From Rotaria macrura (taxonomy: Eukaryota; Rotifera; Eurotatoria; Philodinida; Philodinidae): a DNA stretch of 64,000 nt. Below the pieces are notes generated by a model. The model did no database searches. It saw nothing but the letters and a program-made list of their open reading frames with translations, and was not told the DNA's origin. This document shows positions 23,997 to 37,248 of this stretch, piece after piece (positions within the stretch are counted from its first letter, which is position 1; every line of letters begins with the position of its first letter). The translations under genes and the position numbers were made by a program. The DNA is taken from positions 1 to 64,000 of the forward strand of contig OENT01000140.1 of the NCBI GenBank assembly GCA_900239685.1, in the 5' to 3' direction.

Positions 23997-26516
23997 TCAT
24001 CGGACATATGAATAAGGACCATGTTTCGATTTAATTAACCACATGGTATCGACTATTTTTCCAGCCTGAAATGAAAGCCTTCATTTTAACTTATATTTGA
24101 CAAATGACAACTCGATGTATAGACCTGATCATCTGATACTTGTTCTAAGTAAAGATGAGATGCATTAAAAATATTCATTCGTGTGTAACCATAATCATTA
24201 TTTTGAAATGCTGTCCACGGTCGAGGAACACTGAATGGATCATGTCGTTCCACACAACCCTAAAACACTCTCGTAGAAAATTTCTCTTCTGATTGTGTTA
24301 ACCATACCGCTGATCCTGTTATTATATGTACAGGAGCATCAGGATCAATATAGGGACCTTTTGTTCCATTGTAAACCTATATGAATATTAAAGATCAAGT
24401 GTTAATGATAAATTGATAGGATCTGAAATAAAACGAGGAAACGACTAAACTTTACTGACAAAGTCAATAGAATCTTTCATATAACATCAATGAGACTTTT
24501 CAACAATGTTCACTACGTAACGACACTTCTTATTAGGATGGTACTTGGTTATTCGTGATCATGAAGTCTTATGTCTAGCGAGCGACATAGATGGGGGTGA
24601 GCTTGTAAAAGAAATAGAACTGTTGTTATCCAATACTGGCGTTTTTCATTTAACCTATGCGCTCTTGGCTCATACTATTTTCTTTTAAAGAGGTATCATG
24701 ATTTGATATATCATTAAAGTCTATTTTTGAGTGATAGAATCCAAAGTCGCTATTTAGATTGTTCAATATTTAGAAAATACTCTTATAAAAAAAAAGATTT
24801 TCTCAAACAATATGCATGAATACAATTTTTTCATTACCCCCTGGCTTGACTGCCCCCTAAGCAAAACTTCAACACGAAACATATCAGAGCGTAACTCATT
24901 TCTATTTAATCGGTGATCATTGACAGTGAATCGGAGAAAATGAGATACGCGTTCGATGATGAACAGTGAGAATGAACGACTGGACAAAAATTCATTGATG
25001 ATTCAAGTGTACAAAATAAACGAGCTTACTGTCAAATTATAAACAGGCCATAAACGTTCATAACTATGTTCATGTGCCCAAAACTCTAGATCAACACCGT
25101 ATTGAGCGAATAATTTTTCAAGACCATAGGCTTGTATGAAGGGAAGACCAGTACGTATCTATATTAAAATTTACTAGATAAAAATAATTGATATACAGTA
25201 GTTGCTTACATAATAATAACCGTCATTACTAAGACATTCTGCATCATCATTATTACTACAATACATTGGTTTATGTGCCATTGTAATGATCCATGGTTGT
25301 CGCTCACGATTTTCAGGTTTATTCGCTTCCTAAACGATGACAAGGAAAATTAAAACTCATATATATGTATGATTCTCTCATTACTCTCAAATCTTGTTCA
25401 AGCCATTGATATTGATTAATAATTTGTTCAAAACCATACTCAGTATAGTAGTAGAATTCTGTGGAAAAACCAATAATGTGTGCAGGACCCACATTAAAAC
25501 TAATTTATGAAAATATTAATTAATTTCAAACATTCAGTCACGAAGAAAAATCATTTAACTAACCTGTAAAAATGATTAGCATCACCACCGTATGTGTTAA
25601 TCGATGATGGCATACTGAATTTTGAAACATATTGAGAAAAATTACTAAGGAAAAAATAGCATTGAAGTAAAATATTGAACAAATTGAAAACAAAAATCTA
25701 TTCGTTATTACTAGGCATTTTCATGATTGCCTGGACAAGTCATATATGGTATATAAGCGGCAATAGATTCGATAGCATTCATATATGCATCTCCACAACG
25801 TGCATTATCTGAATCCATATCATAGGCCATATCACCTGAAGTGTCGTAACAAATCAATAAATTGATGGATTTAAATGTAGATAAACCTTACCAACATGTA
25901 AAATAAGATCGAAATGACCTAGTTGAGTTTCTTCTTGTAGACGTGTCAATGATTGAGCATTATCTTTGCCCATGTCACCGTAGACAGCCATGTGAACAAC
26001 GAAATCAGAATCATTTCGCATGGCTGTAAACCAAAAAACAGGTGACCAGCCATATTCATCACTACCACAATGATAAACTAATTGAAAAAATAAAAATATG
26101 AATTCAGAACATAATCTCTTTTTATAATCGTACAATATCTTTGACCAGGCGTAAGGTTTTGCAATACAACACGGTGGATGTATTCACGTCGTTTTTCTGA
26201 TCCACTATCTTGAAATATACTGATAGAACCTGTAGCTCGTTGATCGAGCATTTCATCGAGACCATATTCAACAATAGAATCATTGATTTCGTTTAATGTT
26301 ACCCATGTTACTATCATAAGTGATGGATCATCTAAAATCAGTGTTAATAGAAGAAAAAAATGTGGACTACTGACAATTTTTCGAATCATTTTACTGACGT
26401 CCATAAGATAAGTGAATTTGCTCTGGTTGACCGAATATTGGATCATCGGAAAGTATTGCTCGTGATGAAACACAAGTAAAAATGGTAAATAATAATATAG
26501 CATTCAACAGAGCCAT
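23997..26516 (-). CDS. ACP7: secreted purple acid phosphatase, ACP7/PAPL type
   Basis: Eleven exons join in frame to 447 residues: 26399-26516, 26134-26331, 25892-26077, 25712-25835, 25564-25644, 25385-25499, 25210-25329, 25030-25158, 24308-24376, 24125-24259, 23997-24065. The ATG at 26516 begins a clear signal peptide ([20 protein letters not shown]), so the overlapping frame starting at 26503 is a shadow. A fibronectin-like N-terminal domain ([21 protein letters not shown]) precedes the metallophosphatase domain. All purple-acid-phosphatase metal motifs are present in order: [36 protein letters not shown] and [12 protein letters not shown]. These bind the Fe/Zn or Fe/Mn pair that hydrolyses phosphomonoesters. 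The length matches vertebrate ACP7 (about 438). Introns are 50-90 nt except the eighth (653 nt), where no coding signal was seen. Confidence 0.95.
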
Positions 26517-29500
26517 AGTTAGTTTATTCAAACTTTTCGTATTGCAAAGTGTATGGTATGATAGCATTTTTGAGAGAAAACAAATAGTTGGATGCTGTAA
26601 ACGGTAAAAGTGGGACTCTACTAAATTTTAAATTTCAAATAGTAGCAAAATTCAATTCATTGTACCGTAGAAAAATACGTTGGACATATTTAAATAAAAT
26701 GAATGATTTTGAATTGGTCATTTTATCAAAGACATTTAGAAAATAAGATCGTTAGCTAGCGACCTCTGTCTGATTGATTGACCAAATCTATATGCATAGA
26801 ATTGAAAACAATCGGATCGGATAAAACGTTTCTTAAAACAATTGACCCTATGTATAGTATTCAAAACTTATAAATATAGTAGAGTGAAGATCGCAGGTTT
26901 TTCGTTTACATTTCAATTGATTTTCATTGAAGTTCAGGTCGTATGGAACACATCCTACATCGTTCTCTAATAAAAACCCTGCAGGATCTTGTTTTTAATG
27001 ACCATTCACATTCGTTAAATTAGATTAATATTAAACTGTGTCATGATTCGAAGTTCTAGGTTTTCCAGAATAATAATAATTCTCAAATTTCATACACGTA
27101 GAGTAGCTATCATAGAAACAGTCGCGTTTTTTACATAACCATTCCATTTTTGTCGCCGAAGCCTAGTTTGACATTTATAGCATTGATTAAAAAGTTTATA
27201 TCTCGAAAAAAATAAATTCAAATTTCTCATCTGCTCAAGCTTTTACGCTGTAAATTAAAAATACCATTGATTTTTATTACTATGAAGCTTACAAAAAAGA
27301 AAATAGGAGCACAAATAATTCGATAGATTGCTTATATATCATACAGCACTCCAAACTTTGTACTTATCTTTATTATCTATACTCGAACAACAAGCAAAAC
27401 CTAATTGAAAGTGCAAATTGAATTTCTATAGTACGAACAACTGACCTTGAATGGGGAAATAGTAGAAACTATTGTTTATGCTTTCTCTATTCAAGAAAGA
27501 GTTAATATTCTTTCGTGATCTGTGGTTCTTCTTTTCTTTACTAGATACCTGTCGAATGAAAGAGAACGACTGAAATTCTTCTAATACTCAGTACTCATGT
27601 TACAAGTCAAACTGTTACTCATTTGTGTCACGATATTTAAGTAGAAGCTGAATCATTTGAAGTTACTTTTTTTTCCTCGAATATATGAGTTTCATTTGAT
27701 TAAAACTTTGAATCGTTGCTAAGTACAACGTTCATCAACAGAGTATTTCCATTGTCAGTAGCCCACATCGGGAGGTATAAGTTCAGATCTGACTCATTAG
27801 AAAAATTCGTATCGGCATCCTTAAATCGTTGACTACTAGTTGAAGTAAAAATAAAATCCATGTCCTCTGGATCCAACTTTTGCTTATGTGGCTATCGAGG
27901 ATGTAGGGAGTCTTCAATCTCAAATAAGTATGAATGAGAACTCCTCAAAATTTGCTTAAAACTTTCATGTAATGTTACGCTTTAATGACTTTTATTCACA
28001 CGATAATTTTACAAGTGGACAGAAACTGATTCTCCATCATTTTCATCAAACGAAACTCTATATATTCGATTCTAGTTAAGAGTAGCTCTTGAAATAATGC
28101 AACTCTGTAACTGAGTAGTGCAAACTTCCTTAGTGTAAGATTGAATCAGTAAGACGAATCTTAAATAAATTTGACAAAAAGAGGCTAAGCATAATACAAG
28201 TTACGTATCATCAAAGGAGAAAGTTCAAAAAGACATTGATTAATTCTGACGTCTGAGAAATGAAATGCTAATGGTAACACATACGCTCAAAAGATCTTAT
28301 AAAACGTATAAAAACAGTGATTTGAATTAATGACAGCTACAGAAAATATAAGAAACCAATCATCATTGATACGTGAAGTCGTGCCATTTTTAGAATTGAA
28401 TACTGTAAATGATAGTATTAAATCATACCCAGGCTAGCAGCTCTGACTCACAGTTGAAGTCTTATTCTGTAATTACTTGTACGTAGTCGGAACTCTTTAA
28501 TACCTTAGCCGATGTATTGCATCGACATTGTTTTTTTCTTTTATTTGATACTCTCAATCGAGAATAGAAAAAATAACAATCGATTATTGTGATTTGTAGA
28601 TATTCATCTTAATTCACATAAACTACTTATGTATGAAGAATTTCGATGAGAGATTGTTGTAAAGTAATAAATTTTAATCATAAATCAATCAAATGCTGAT
28701 TGAGTTTATTTTTCTTTTCGTAAAATTTCTGTTCATAATTCTTGTTTTATATCATAACTTTGATATATTTACAAATGACTCTTTTTTATAGTGATATGAA
28801 GATCTTTGCTGAAATATTGATCACTATTCTGATAGTCTGGATCATTAGCATCGAATTTGTAAAGTATTTGTGATCGATATTAATAACGAAAGTTGAACAA
28901 TTTCGACTTGAACAGATGTCACCAAGTGGCGATGAACTGAACTTGTCACGACAATCATCAAAGCATACGATATGATTTTTAAATTAAATTCTGATATCCA
29001 AGTTGTTCCAAATCTATTTTTAGCAATGATTCAACATAAACATTGATGTGCATTACCATTTTATTTCAAAACTGCTTATGAAAATTGAATGATATTTTTT
29101 CTTTGATTCTAAGGCTTTCTTTTAAATCTTGAGATTTTTTCCTGCTTTTGAATTTAATTTTCTGTTCAAACATACGAATGATTCATAGTTCAATTAATTC
29201 CATAGAATATCGATTGATTTGGATCTGCCAATATATGTCAATCATACACACCCCACCCTCGTTATTACTCATTTCGACACTTATCAGTTACTGTTTTTTA
29301 ATGGACACTCATTCATAAAAGAATTCTTTTTTCGAAACTAGGCGACAATAGATTCAAAAAAAACGAAACTTCTGTGTACTGAGATCGTATAGAGTGATTA
29401 ATATTATGCGATCGAAGGCTAGACGTGTTCATGGAAGGTTTATTCGTCTTTTCTTCCATAGATGAGCGACTCACTATTTTAATTGGACGAGAAGAAGTGA

Positions 29501-29606
29501 TCGATCATATCGGTCATTATTTTTATCATCGAAAAAAGAATAAATAAATAAATAGGCTAGTAAGAATATTCCGTTTTGTGATTCAGATTTTATATGAACA
29601 AAAACT
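26517..29606. other. 3.1-kb intergenic region
   Basis: AT-rich DNA between the start of the phosphatase gene and the start of the divergent 134-residue gene. No open frame, RNA or mobile element that I can support. Both promoters must lie here, but no distinctive site is visible. Confidence 0.4.
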
Positions 29607-30198
29607 ATGACTGATTGCAATCGGGTCTTTAATATCTATTCAACAGAGCCAATTCAAGATGAACAAGAAGATAATGAAACATTTGCGGAAGTGAAAAAAG
29701 CGAATGCTAGTAAGTAAATTTCTACAATGAATAATTAGAAGTAGGTTATCGGTTTTATAAATACTTTTTTTTCAGGTATTAACCAAGATTTTTCGAAAAA
29801 CTTTGTACGACTTACAATAAAAATTCCTAAAATGAAAACCGGTCTTAATTGGCGTAAACTAGAACGTGAACCTAGTAATGGTTTAGTAACAGAAGCGACA
29901 TACCATGGAAAGTATGTACACGAAAGAAGATTGCTCTAATGATATTCATAATAATTTTATTTTTCTGTCCTAGTCGATTGAATTTTTCGTTTATTCTCAA
30001 TCGAGGTAAACCCAATGAAACGATTTATGAATTCTCAACCAGAGAAGCACTTCATGGTCCTATCGAATATAATAAAAGTTATTTAAAAGTAAATATTTCT
30101 ATATTCATACATATATGACTGTAAATTAAATCTCTTCTTCGGTTTAGTATAAAGATGAATATGTTCTATGGTTTGTTCATAAATCTCAACCTTGGTAA
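29607..30198 (+). CDS. unrecognised 134-residue protein, four exons
   Basis: Exons 29607-29709, 29776-29911, 29974-30088 and 30148-30198 join in phases 1, 2 and 0 through introns of 59-66 nt with GT/AG ends and pyrimidine-rich acceptors. The product begins MTDCNRVFNIYST and ends DEYVLWFVHKSQPW. An acidic N-terminal third is followed by a segment with alternating hydrophobic residues (NFVRLTIKIPKMKTGLNWRK, RLNFSFILNRG), which suggests a small beta-rich fold. It has no signal peptide, membrane segment or zinc motif. I do not recognise the family. The consistent splicing, and the fact that every exon stays open, make a real gene likely. It is tail-to-tail with the ETX/MTX2-like gene, about 330 bp apart. 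Confidence 0.7.
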
Positions 30199-30344
30199 AT
30201 TTATCATCCACAAACGTTTCATTATGTATCGTGTGCGTGTGTGAGGGTGGTTTTTTTCACTTCCTTTTCTCGTTCTTATACATATGTAGAAGTTTTAAAT
30301 CTTCTTTAAACTTTTTTTTTATATAAATATATGTATGTTGTATT

Positions 30345-30402
30345 TGTTTTTTCATTTTATAATAATAATATTCATAATAATAATAATAATAATAATAAAA
30401 GA
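30345..30402. repeat. AT-rich microsatellite, mostly (AAT)n
   Basis: An interrupted run of AAT/ATA trinucleotides lies in the spacer between two convergent genes. It is a simple repeat likely to be length-variable. Confidence 0.8.
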
Positions 30403-30526
30403 TTTTCTTTTTTTTTTTGAAGTGATTTAGAAAAACACACCAAGCAAGTGCTAATCTCAGTTTTTTTTGGTTTTCTGTTACTATGTACACAAAAGAAAGA
30501 GACTTATTATTTGTTTTTTCATTACA

Positions 30527-33505
30527 TTAATTTGTACTACCGACAAGTTCGCGTAGGATTGTTACAGGTGCTGATGGTGCTGGATTATCTTTTAGACTAT
30601 TCTTACGTATGTCGTTTTGTTGTAAAGGACGATGGATTGGTGATTCTTGAGATACGAATGGTCTGGCATGTAATTCAACCTTCTGTGAAACACCGAAACG
30701 TGCTTTACATTCACCACGGGTTATGCGATAAATTCCACGATTATCTTTACGAAAGCCTTTGTCACGCGGAAACAAATCTTCTAAATCACCAAATTCCAAA
30801 CTAAGAATTTCTTGAGAATCTTTGTATAGTTTTACACGTATTTCACCGATAAAATATGATTTAATTTCAAATGTACCATGATATTCATCTTCTTGAACGA
30901 CGAGTTCAGCCGTTGTTTGAGACATACCAGGAATCTAAATGTCGAATAACGAATCATCTAGTTAATTTCTTTTCTTCTTATTACTCATAACATGATCGAC
31001 GAAGTAAGAGAAGGAGGTACTGAAAATGGATTGATTATTTATATCCTGTGATAAACTTCAAGACAATGAGTCATTGATCAGGATTATTCGATTTATCTTT
31101 AATCATGATTAATATACTTATTCGAACATATTTATGTAAATATAAGGTGTGTTGTATTGTTTTCAAAGCTTTTGTTTGGTCTAATGCGTCCCAGTACAAG
31201 TGAATAATAGAATCTTGGCCTCTCTCTTTCTCACAAGATGTACCGTCGGTATTCTCTACAAAAGTCTATGTGTGTTAATCTAAAAGAAAGAAACCACATG
31301 TTTCTATCTTGTAACTGTAAGAATAATCGTAGCTATTGTCTCTCACTCATCTACCGTAATAATTAATTTCTCCCATACAAATTGAGATTTAGTTTTTAAT
31401 ACCATAAGTTAGTACTAGATAGCTGTTAAATGTTTCAATTAACTGTACGTATAGACAAAATTTTCTAATGCTCATTTTTGAATAATTACGATATTTTCAA
31501 TCTTTTATTTTATTTATTTCTTTTAAAAACAAAATCGTCCTAGACATCATAGCTATGACTAAAATGAATTCATTTTCACAGTATTTTTATACACCAGATT
31601 TATCTTTCTATTTTAAACTTAAATAATGTGTGCTACTAAATTATTCAGTTTAAATAAAAATATGGAACACTGTGAACGAATTTATTTTCGTTCTATAAAC
31701 TTGTATAAATCATTTCTATATCACAATAGTAGAATTTGATCAAACGCTAATAAATGATTCTGAATGAGCACTTGATCTTTATTCGAAATAAATCACAACC
31801 AGTTTTTTAGATGTCTATTTATAACGTGAAAAAATACGAAAAAACCCGTAGTAAAAAATGAGTGGGAAGTATTTACAATTCGTAGAGTTATATTATAACA
31901 GCCAATAAAAACATTTCGTTCCTATCTTTTAAATTAAGATAAATAGAAATTTGTAGAGAATTTGACAGCGCATCTTTCGAGAAAGATATTAAAATTTTAT
32001 CATTTATCTGTACTGAGATATAGAACAAAAGAAAACGTTTGTGCAAACACTATGGGACACACTGTGTATATATACATATAAATAACTCAGAAGTAAAAAT
32101 GTGGCGAAATGTTTGATTCGAATCTTATTAAATTTATACTAAATCACACGAAAAAATTGAAATTCAGTCTTATCATACATTCTGGTAAAAAACAATGAAT
32201 TCTTATACTAAACATAATAGAGCACAAATTTTATTAGGATTAACTGCCAGATTCATGTACAGAATAGTATTTTATAGTTTAATTTAATGAGTTTTAGCTG
32301 AATTCTATTGGTCACAAAATATTCTAAATTGAATTCGACCGTAGCTGGCTCTGAAGCGAATGCATATCGAATTCTATGAGATGACTTTGCAGAATGTGAC
32401 GAACTAAATTTATTATTTCTATGAAGAAACGACATCGGTTTTGCAACATCAGAAAGAGACTTTCGATAGTCTTGTAATAGTGCAAAATTGATGTTGAATA
32501 CAGATGTTGCCGATTCTTATTTCGAAACTTTTCAAATTCAACATATTTATATGCATGAAAATATTCTACTAAAAAAATTATCATCATTCGAGACATCAAG
32601 CAAGGATGAAAAAAATCGAACTATATTTTCTAGTTTTTGCTTTAACTTTAATCTTAACACAAAAAAAGACGTTCGTCTTCAATCACTAAAAACCATTTTG
32701 TGAAATAGAAGCAATTCTTACTTTAATATTTGATTCCACCGACCAAGTTAGTTCTTCTTCAACTTGTTTATCACGTGATTGCTCGAGTGTATATTCTCGA
32801 CGAAAACCTGTGCTTGCTTCAAGAACACATTTCGGTAATGGAACTTCGAGTTCAAGCGATGCACACTGTTCAGTAGTATAACCTTCGAATATTGAAAATG
32901 AACATGTTGATACTGTACGTCGCACAGCTTTAAGATTATATTCTTGTTCACGATTTGTATCATTAAGAAATGTTGAACGAAATAAGATATGGTTTTTTGG
33001 TGTACCGGGCGTTTCAAGATCTGTATAAGTGATCGGATCATGACGTACTCTATATGTCAACAGAGAAAATAACAATTAAAACCCAAAAAAGACGATCCCA
33101 TTTGAAAACTAACTTCAATGATCTCCAATCGATTTCTTTAACAAGTTCTTTCCAATTGTAGGTTTTTCCCCACTTAGCTTTCATCGAATCTTTTTCATTA
33201 TCTTTGTACCATTTATGTGCAGTAGATTCGACTAAATCTCGTAAATTGACCAGACCCATCTTACTTGACAAAGCAGGTGTTCTCTAAATTGAAAAATAAT
33301 ATATTCAATCATAATACGTATAGGAAAGAAAGAAAATGAAGGAGAGCGAAAAGCAAACAGTTTAATGAAGCGTATAATCAGTAAACAAGAATTCAATTTT
33401 GTGTGTATGCATATATTCTTCATCTTCGATCGATACCTGCTCTTGAAGAACAACTTCCATTGTTTCTCTCTGCTCATGAAATTTTCGTGATTGTTTCATA
33501 CCCAT
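30527..33505 (-). CDS. ETX/MTX2-like (aerolysin-fold) protein
   Basis: Four exons (33437-33505, 33114-33283, 32722-33049, 30527-30934) join in frame to 324 residues. ATG 33505 was chosen because it gives an open first exon ending at a good GT site; a further in-frame ATG lies two codons on, and an extra upstream exon cannot be excluded. Residues 103-215 carry the pattern of the epsilon-toxin/MTX2 branch of aerolysin-like proteins: FRSTFLNDTNREQEY, long alternating Ser/Thr-rich strands, LELEVPLPKCVLEA, STGFRREYTLEQS, ELTWSVESNIK|IPGMSQTTAE and EDEYHGTFEI. Proteins of this fold oligomerise into beta-barrels in membranes. Animal members are thought to serve in defence or vesicle traffic, and the role here is unknown. 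No signal peptide is seen. The last intron is 1787 nt, far longer than its neighbours. The frame looks whole. Confidence 0.82.
30935..32721 (-). other. 1.8-kb intron of the ETX/MTX2-like gene
   Basis: Third intron, AT-rich. Short overlapping frames at 32253-32703 on both strands have no family likeness. I see no nested gene or terminal repeats, though the size contrast with the other introns would fit an old insertion. Confidence 0.5.
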
Positions 33506-33821
33506 TTCTGTTTCTTTTTTTGGTACCGAACTCGTAGACGAAATAAATGACAACTGAGATGATAATTTCGTTAAAATGATCACGTATTATAACCAATCCA
33601 AACGAGAGAATAGTTTTGTAAATACCAAACTATGTTACTCATTCGATAGCATTTATGACTGGTACGGAGCTGTTACCTACTCTTCTCTTAGTTGTAGCCT
33701 GTCTTTCTCTCTCTCATCACATAGACCACTTATCGAATCAAAATGCGAGCTGATATTAGTGTAAAAAAAAACTAGTACAATCTCTGATTCGAATAATGAT
33801 CAATGATGAAATAACTCGATG

Positions 33822-34290
33822 AAATATATATATGTTGTAGGCAAAATTGGAATCTAGGCAAATTCCGAATTTGCCCGGGCAAAATTGGAATTCTAATTTT
33901 GACTAGACAAAATTAGAATTCTAATACTGACTAACATTTTCTTGGGCAAAATCAGAATTCCAATTCTGCCTAGGCAAAATTAGAAGTCGATCANNNNNNN
34001 NNNNNNNNNNNNNNNNNNNNNNNNNNNNNNNNNNNNNNNNNNNNNNNNNNNNNNNNNNNNNNNNNNNNNNNNNNNNNNNNNNNNNNNNNNNNNNNNNNNN
34101 NNNNNNNNNNNNNNNNTGATCGACTTCTAATTTTGCCTAGGCAGAATTGGAATTCTGATTTTGCCCAAGAAAATGTTAGTCAGTATTAGAATTCTAATTT
34201 TGTCTAGTCAAAATTAGAATTCCAATTTTGCCCGGGCAAATTCGGAATTTGCCTAGATTCCAATTTTGCCTACAACATATATATATATTT
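33822..34290. repeat. perfect long inverted repeat around an assembly gap
   Basis: The arm from about 33839 to 33993 is repeated as an exact reverse complement at 34117-34271, and the match continues outward through TGTTGTA and an AT run to about 33822 and 34290 with a 2-nt length difference. Between the arms lie 123 Ns. Each arm is itself made of near-palindromic tiles of the form GGCAAAATTGGAATTC...AATTTTG (for example GGCAAATTCCGAATTTGCC and AAAATTAGAATTCTAATAC). This is either a foldback element with hairpin-forming arms that the assembler could not cross, or an assembly artefact in which one end was joined to its own reverse complement. The sequences beyond 33822 and 34290 differ, which favours a real palindrome. 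Confidence 0.8.
33994..34116. other. assembly gap of 123 N
   Basis: A run of undetermined bases exactly between the two inverted arms. The true spacer length and content are unknown. Confidence 0.99.
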
Positions 34291-34420
34291 ACACAAAGTA
34301 AATCATTGGTATTATATAAAAAATGAACAAGAACGCGGAAGAGGACGGCAAATGAATAAAAAGAACAGCAGGATGAAAATAAATTGATTTTCTTAGCTTG
34401 AATGCACAATATGATTGCTG

Positions 34421-37216
34421 TTAGCCAGAACACGCCCTCCTTTGTTTTTCTTCTAGGAATTTTCGAATGATATCGATCGAACTAATTTGACGTGCAGCTG
34501 CGTATTTATCGATCTGTAGAATAAGAAAAGAACATACAACAAAAACAGACATACATAGGGAAAATGCGAGACTAATTTGATCGATCGATTGGCGTCAGTG
34601 CCAGTGCCCGTCCTCCCCCTATCCTCCCTTCCTCTACTCTGTTCGTTTGTACCTCTCCTCCTTTTCTTCGCATCTCATCATCGATCGATCAAAATAGACA
34701 TTCCAACTATGTACATTTTATGCAAATATATCTAAGACAGAATTACAAAGTTCAAGTTGACGTGAAAATAGAATACCAAACATGTTTCAAAAATAAAAAT
34801 GTGAATAGACGAAGCGCCTTCCTTTCTAATCATCAATTGAATTCATAAATATGTCGATACATTATTATGTTTCATCATTGACCGCTCGTTCGATAAAAAA
34901 AACATACAAGACTGATACGGTGCTTTACATGTCTTATCTAAACGTTTGTGTATATATGTTTGAATCGTTATCCGAAGTTCAGAAGTCCGTATGTCTTCTT
35001 CATTATGATCATCATCAATTGTTATCTCTAACGAGTCAACGAAGAAGAAAGAAAGAACTCCGTATTGATACCACTTAACAGAATAGAAAATTAAACATAA
35101 GCAAAGCAGCTGTCACTTTCATAAAGAACGATACTTTTCAATATGGATACAATCGCTTTTTTTTCCTTCTTTTTCTTTCGTTTTTAATAATTAGATATTG
35201 ACACTCAATCGATCACATTTTCATTTCATATCGTCTATTTGACAACGGAAATCAAGTTCGCCTGATATCTAATACAGTTGACACGTGCTCACATAGGAAT
35301 AGAATAAATATACATCGATTGATATATTTACAAGTAATGAAAAGGAGACAGAGTACTCGGACAGTGTCCTCGATCAACAAGACGAAAAGAAAAGCAATTC
35401 TAATTGAGTATGGCATAGATCTAATTTAGAACACATATGCACAGAAAATCGATTCAAACCATCGGAATTCAAATGAAACGAGCAGCTGGCTAGTGTTAAG
35501 AAGAAGAAAAAAAATAGAAATTCTCTGAAATTCCTACCGATCGATTTGCTGTAGAATTCTGAATTAAATTATACATTATAGTAAAGAACATCGTTTGTAT
35601 TGTTGTTGTCTTACCTCATCAGTTTTACCATTTAAATTCATGAGATTATCAATGATACGTGGCATTAAATACTTTCAATCTAGAATTATAATTAAAATAT
35701 CAAATCAGACTCTCATTAAAAACGATCATTATGATTCTTTTCATCGTAGGCGACATGCGGTACGAGTTAGAAACAGAAAAATAACCTAGTGATATATTTC
35801 AAAGGCAACTGTGCGCACAAGTGATTATTATGGAATTGAATCGAACCTATACACATTGAAATAACAAGAAAAACGAAAGTTTTCTTTTTTGTTGATTCTT
35901 TTTGCTTACTTGCGATTAAAATTTTTTCGACTTACAACACGTTAGAAAAACTATTTGAGTTTCTTTTTCTATGCTTCTGTCTCTTCAAAGTTTCTTTTTT
36001 TAATGTTGACATTCATTTTTGTCTTCCTAGTTAAATAAAATATATTGTTCAACGATTGCTACTGATTATGTTCAATAGATTACATCATTCATCTCTCGTT
36101 TTTCATTTTCGTTACATACCTATAACGAAAATATTATTGACGTTTGTGAAGCCTTACAACTAAAACTTTTCTATGTAATAACGATGACAAAATGATGGCA
36201 TTCTTTTTCACCTACGTCTAATATGCATATATATATATATATATATTTGTGGGTGGCGACATTTTGACGACGTAAAGAAAATGTTCACTGAGTGCAACAA
36301 TAACAAGATTATTCATCGCATTTTTTCGCCTCTTTCTCTTGACACATGACCCTCTTCACAAGGATTTCAACTCTTCAAATCGATAGACTTACCACAGTAC
36401 TCATTAGGATAAATAAGGCAAACGTAAATGTGTGTGTGTTCGTCTCTGTAAAACAAACGTATATGTGTGTGTACGTTTTGCTGTTCAATGATTGCTTTTT
36501 GATGAGAGAAAAGAAAAAGAAACGTGCTGTTGCCGTCCAGGAGTTCATCTCATCAATAGCTCATTTGTCACACAGACGATTCAATAACAACAATATTTCT
36601 TTACGAACAAAAGATGTCTGTTGGTATAGATTGAGAGAAGAAAAATTTACATTGTATGTATCAAAAGAATACTTATTTGAATATAAATATGCAAGATCGA
36701 AAAATGAAATACGAGTAGAATTAATCTTAACACCTGTATTTAGTTAAGCTTAAGTTTACGAATAGTAATGATGAGACGATACGAATTAGTTGAGATTAAA
36801 CAGTCAAATAGTGAGATATTCAAACTTACTCGAATGAATAAATGACTTATGCCAAAAAAAACAAAGACAATAAATGAACTTTTCTCTTTTCTTTTGTGTT
36901 TCTTTTTATATTATTCCTACTCTGTTCAACTAACAGTCATGTGAAAGCTAACTTACCATGCTAGTATTTCTCTCGCTATTGATTGGTGCACATTATGAAT
37001 ACAACGACAAAGAAGAAGAAAAAGACGAGAAAGTTAGCTGACTAGCAAACAAGTCTTTTATCTCTTTTTCTTCCTAAAATTAAGATAGAAGAGAGAAGAC
37101 GATGACATGTAACGGTATGATTCATGATAGTTCTTCTTTTGAACTTCGAGAAACACTACGGTTGTAAATGAATAGATTAACTCATTAGAAAGTATAATTC
37201 TTCCTTTTCTCTTTGT

Positions 37217-37248
<32 letters not shown>

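Noticed and set aside
26078-26503. Minus-strand frame starting at 26503
   Set aside because: It is out of frame with the phosphatase signal peptide; the true start is the ATG at 26516.
36346-36747. 133-codon plus-strand frame
   Set aside because: Low-complexity Val/Lys/Arg reading inside an intron, with no family likeness.
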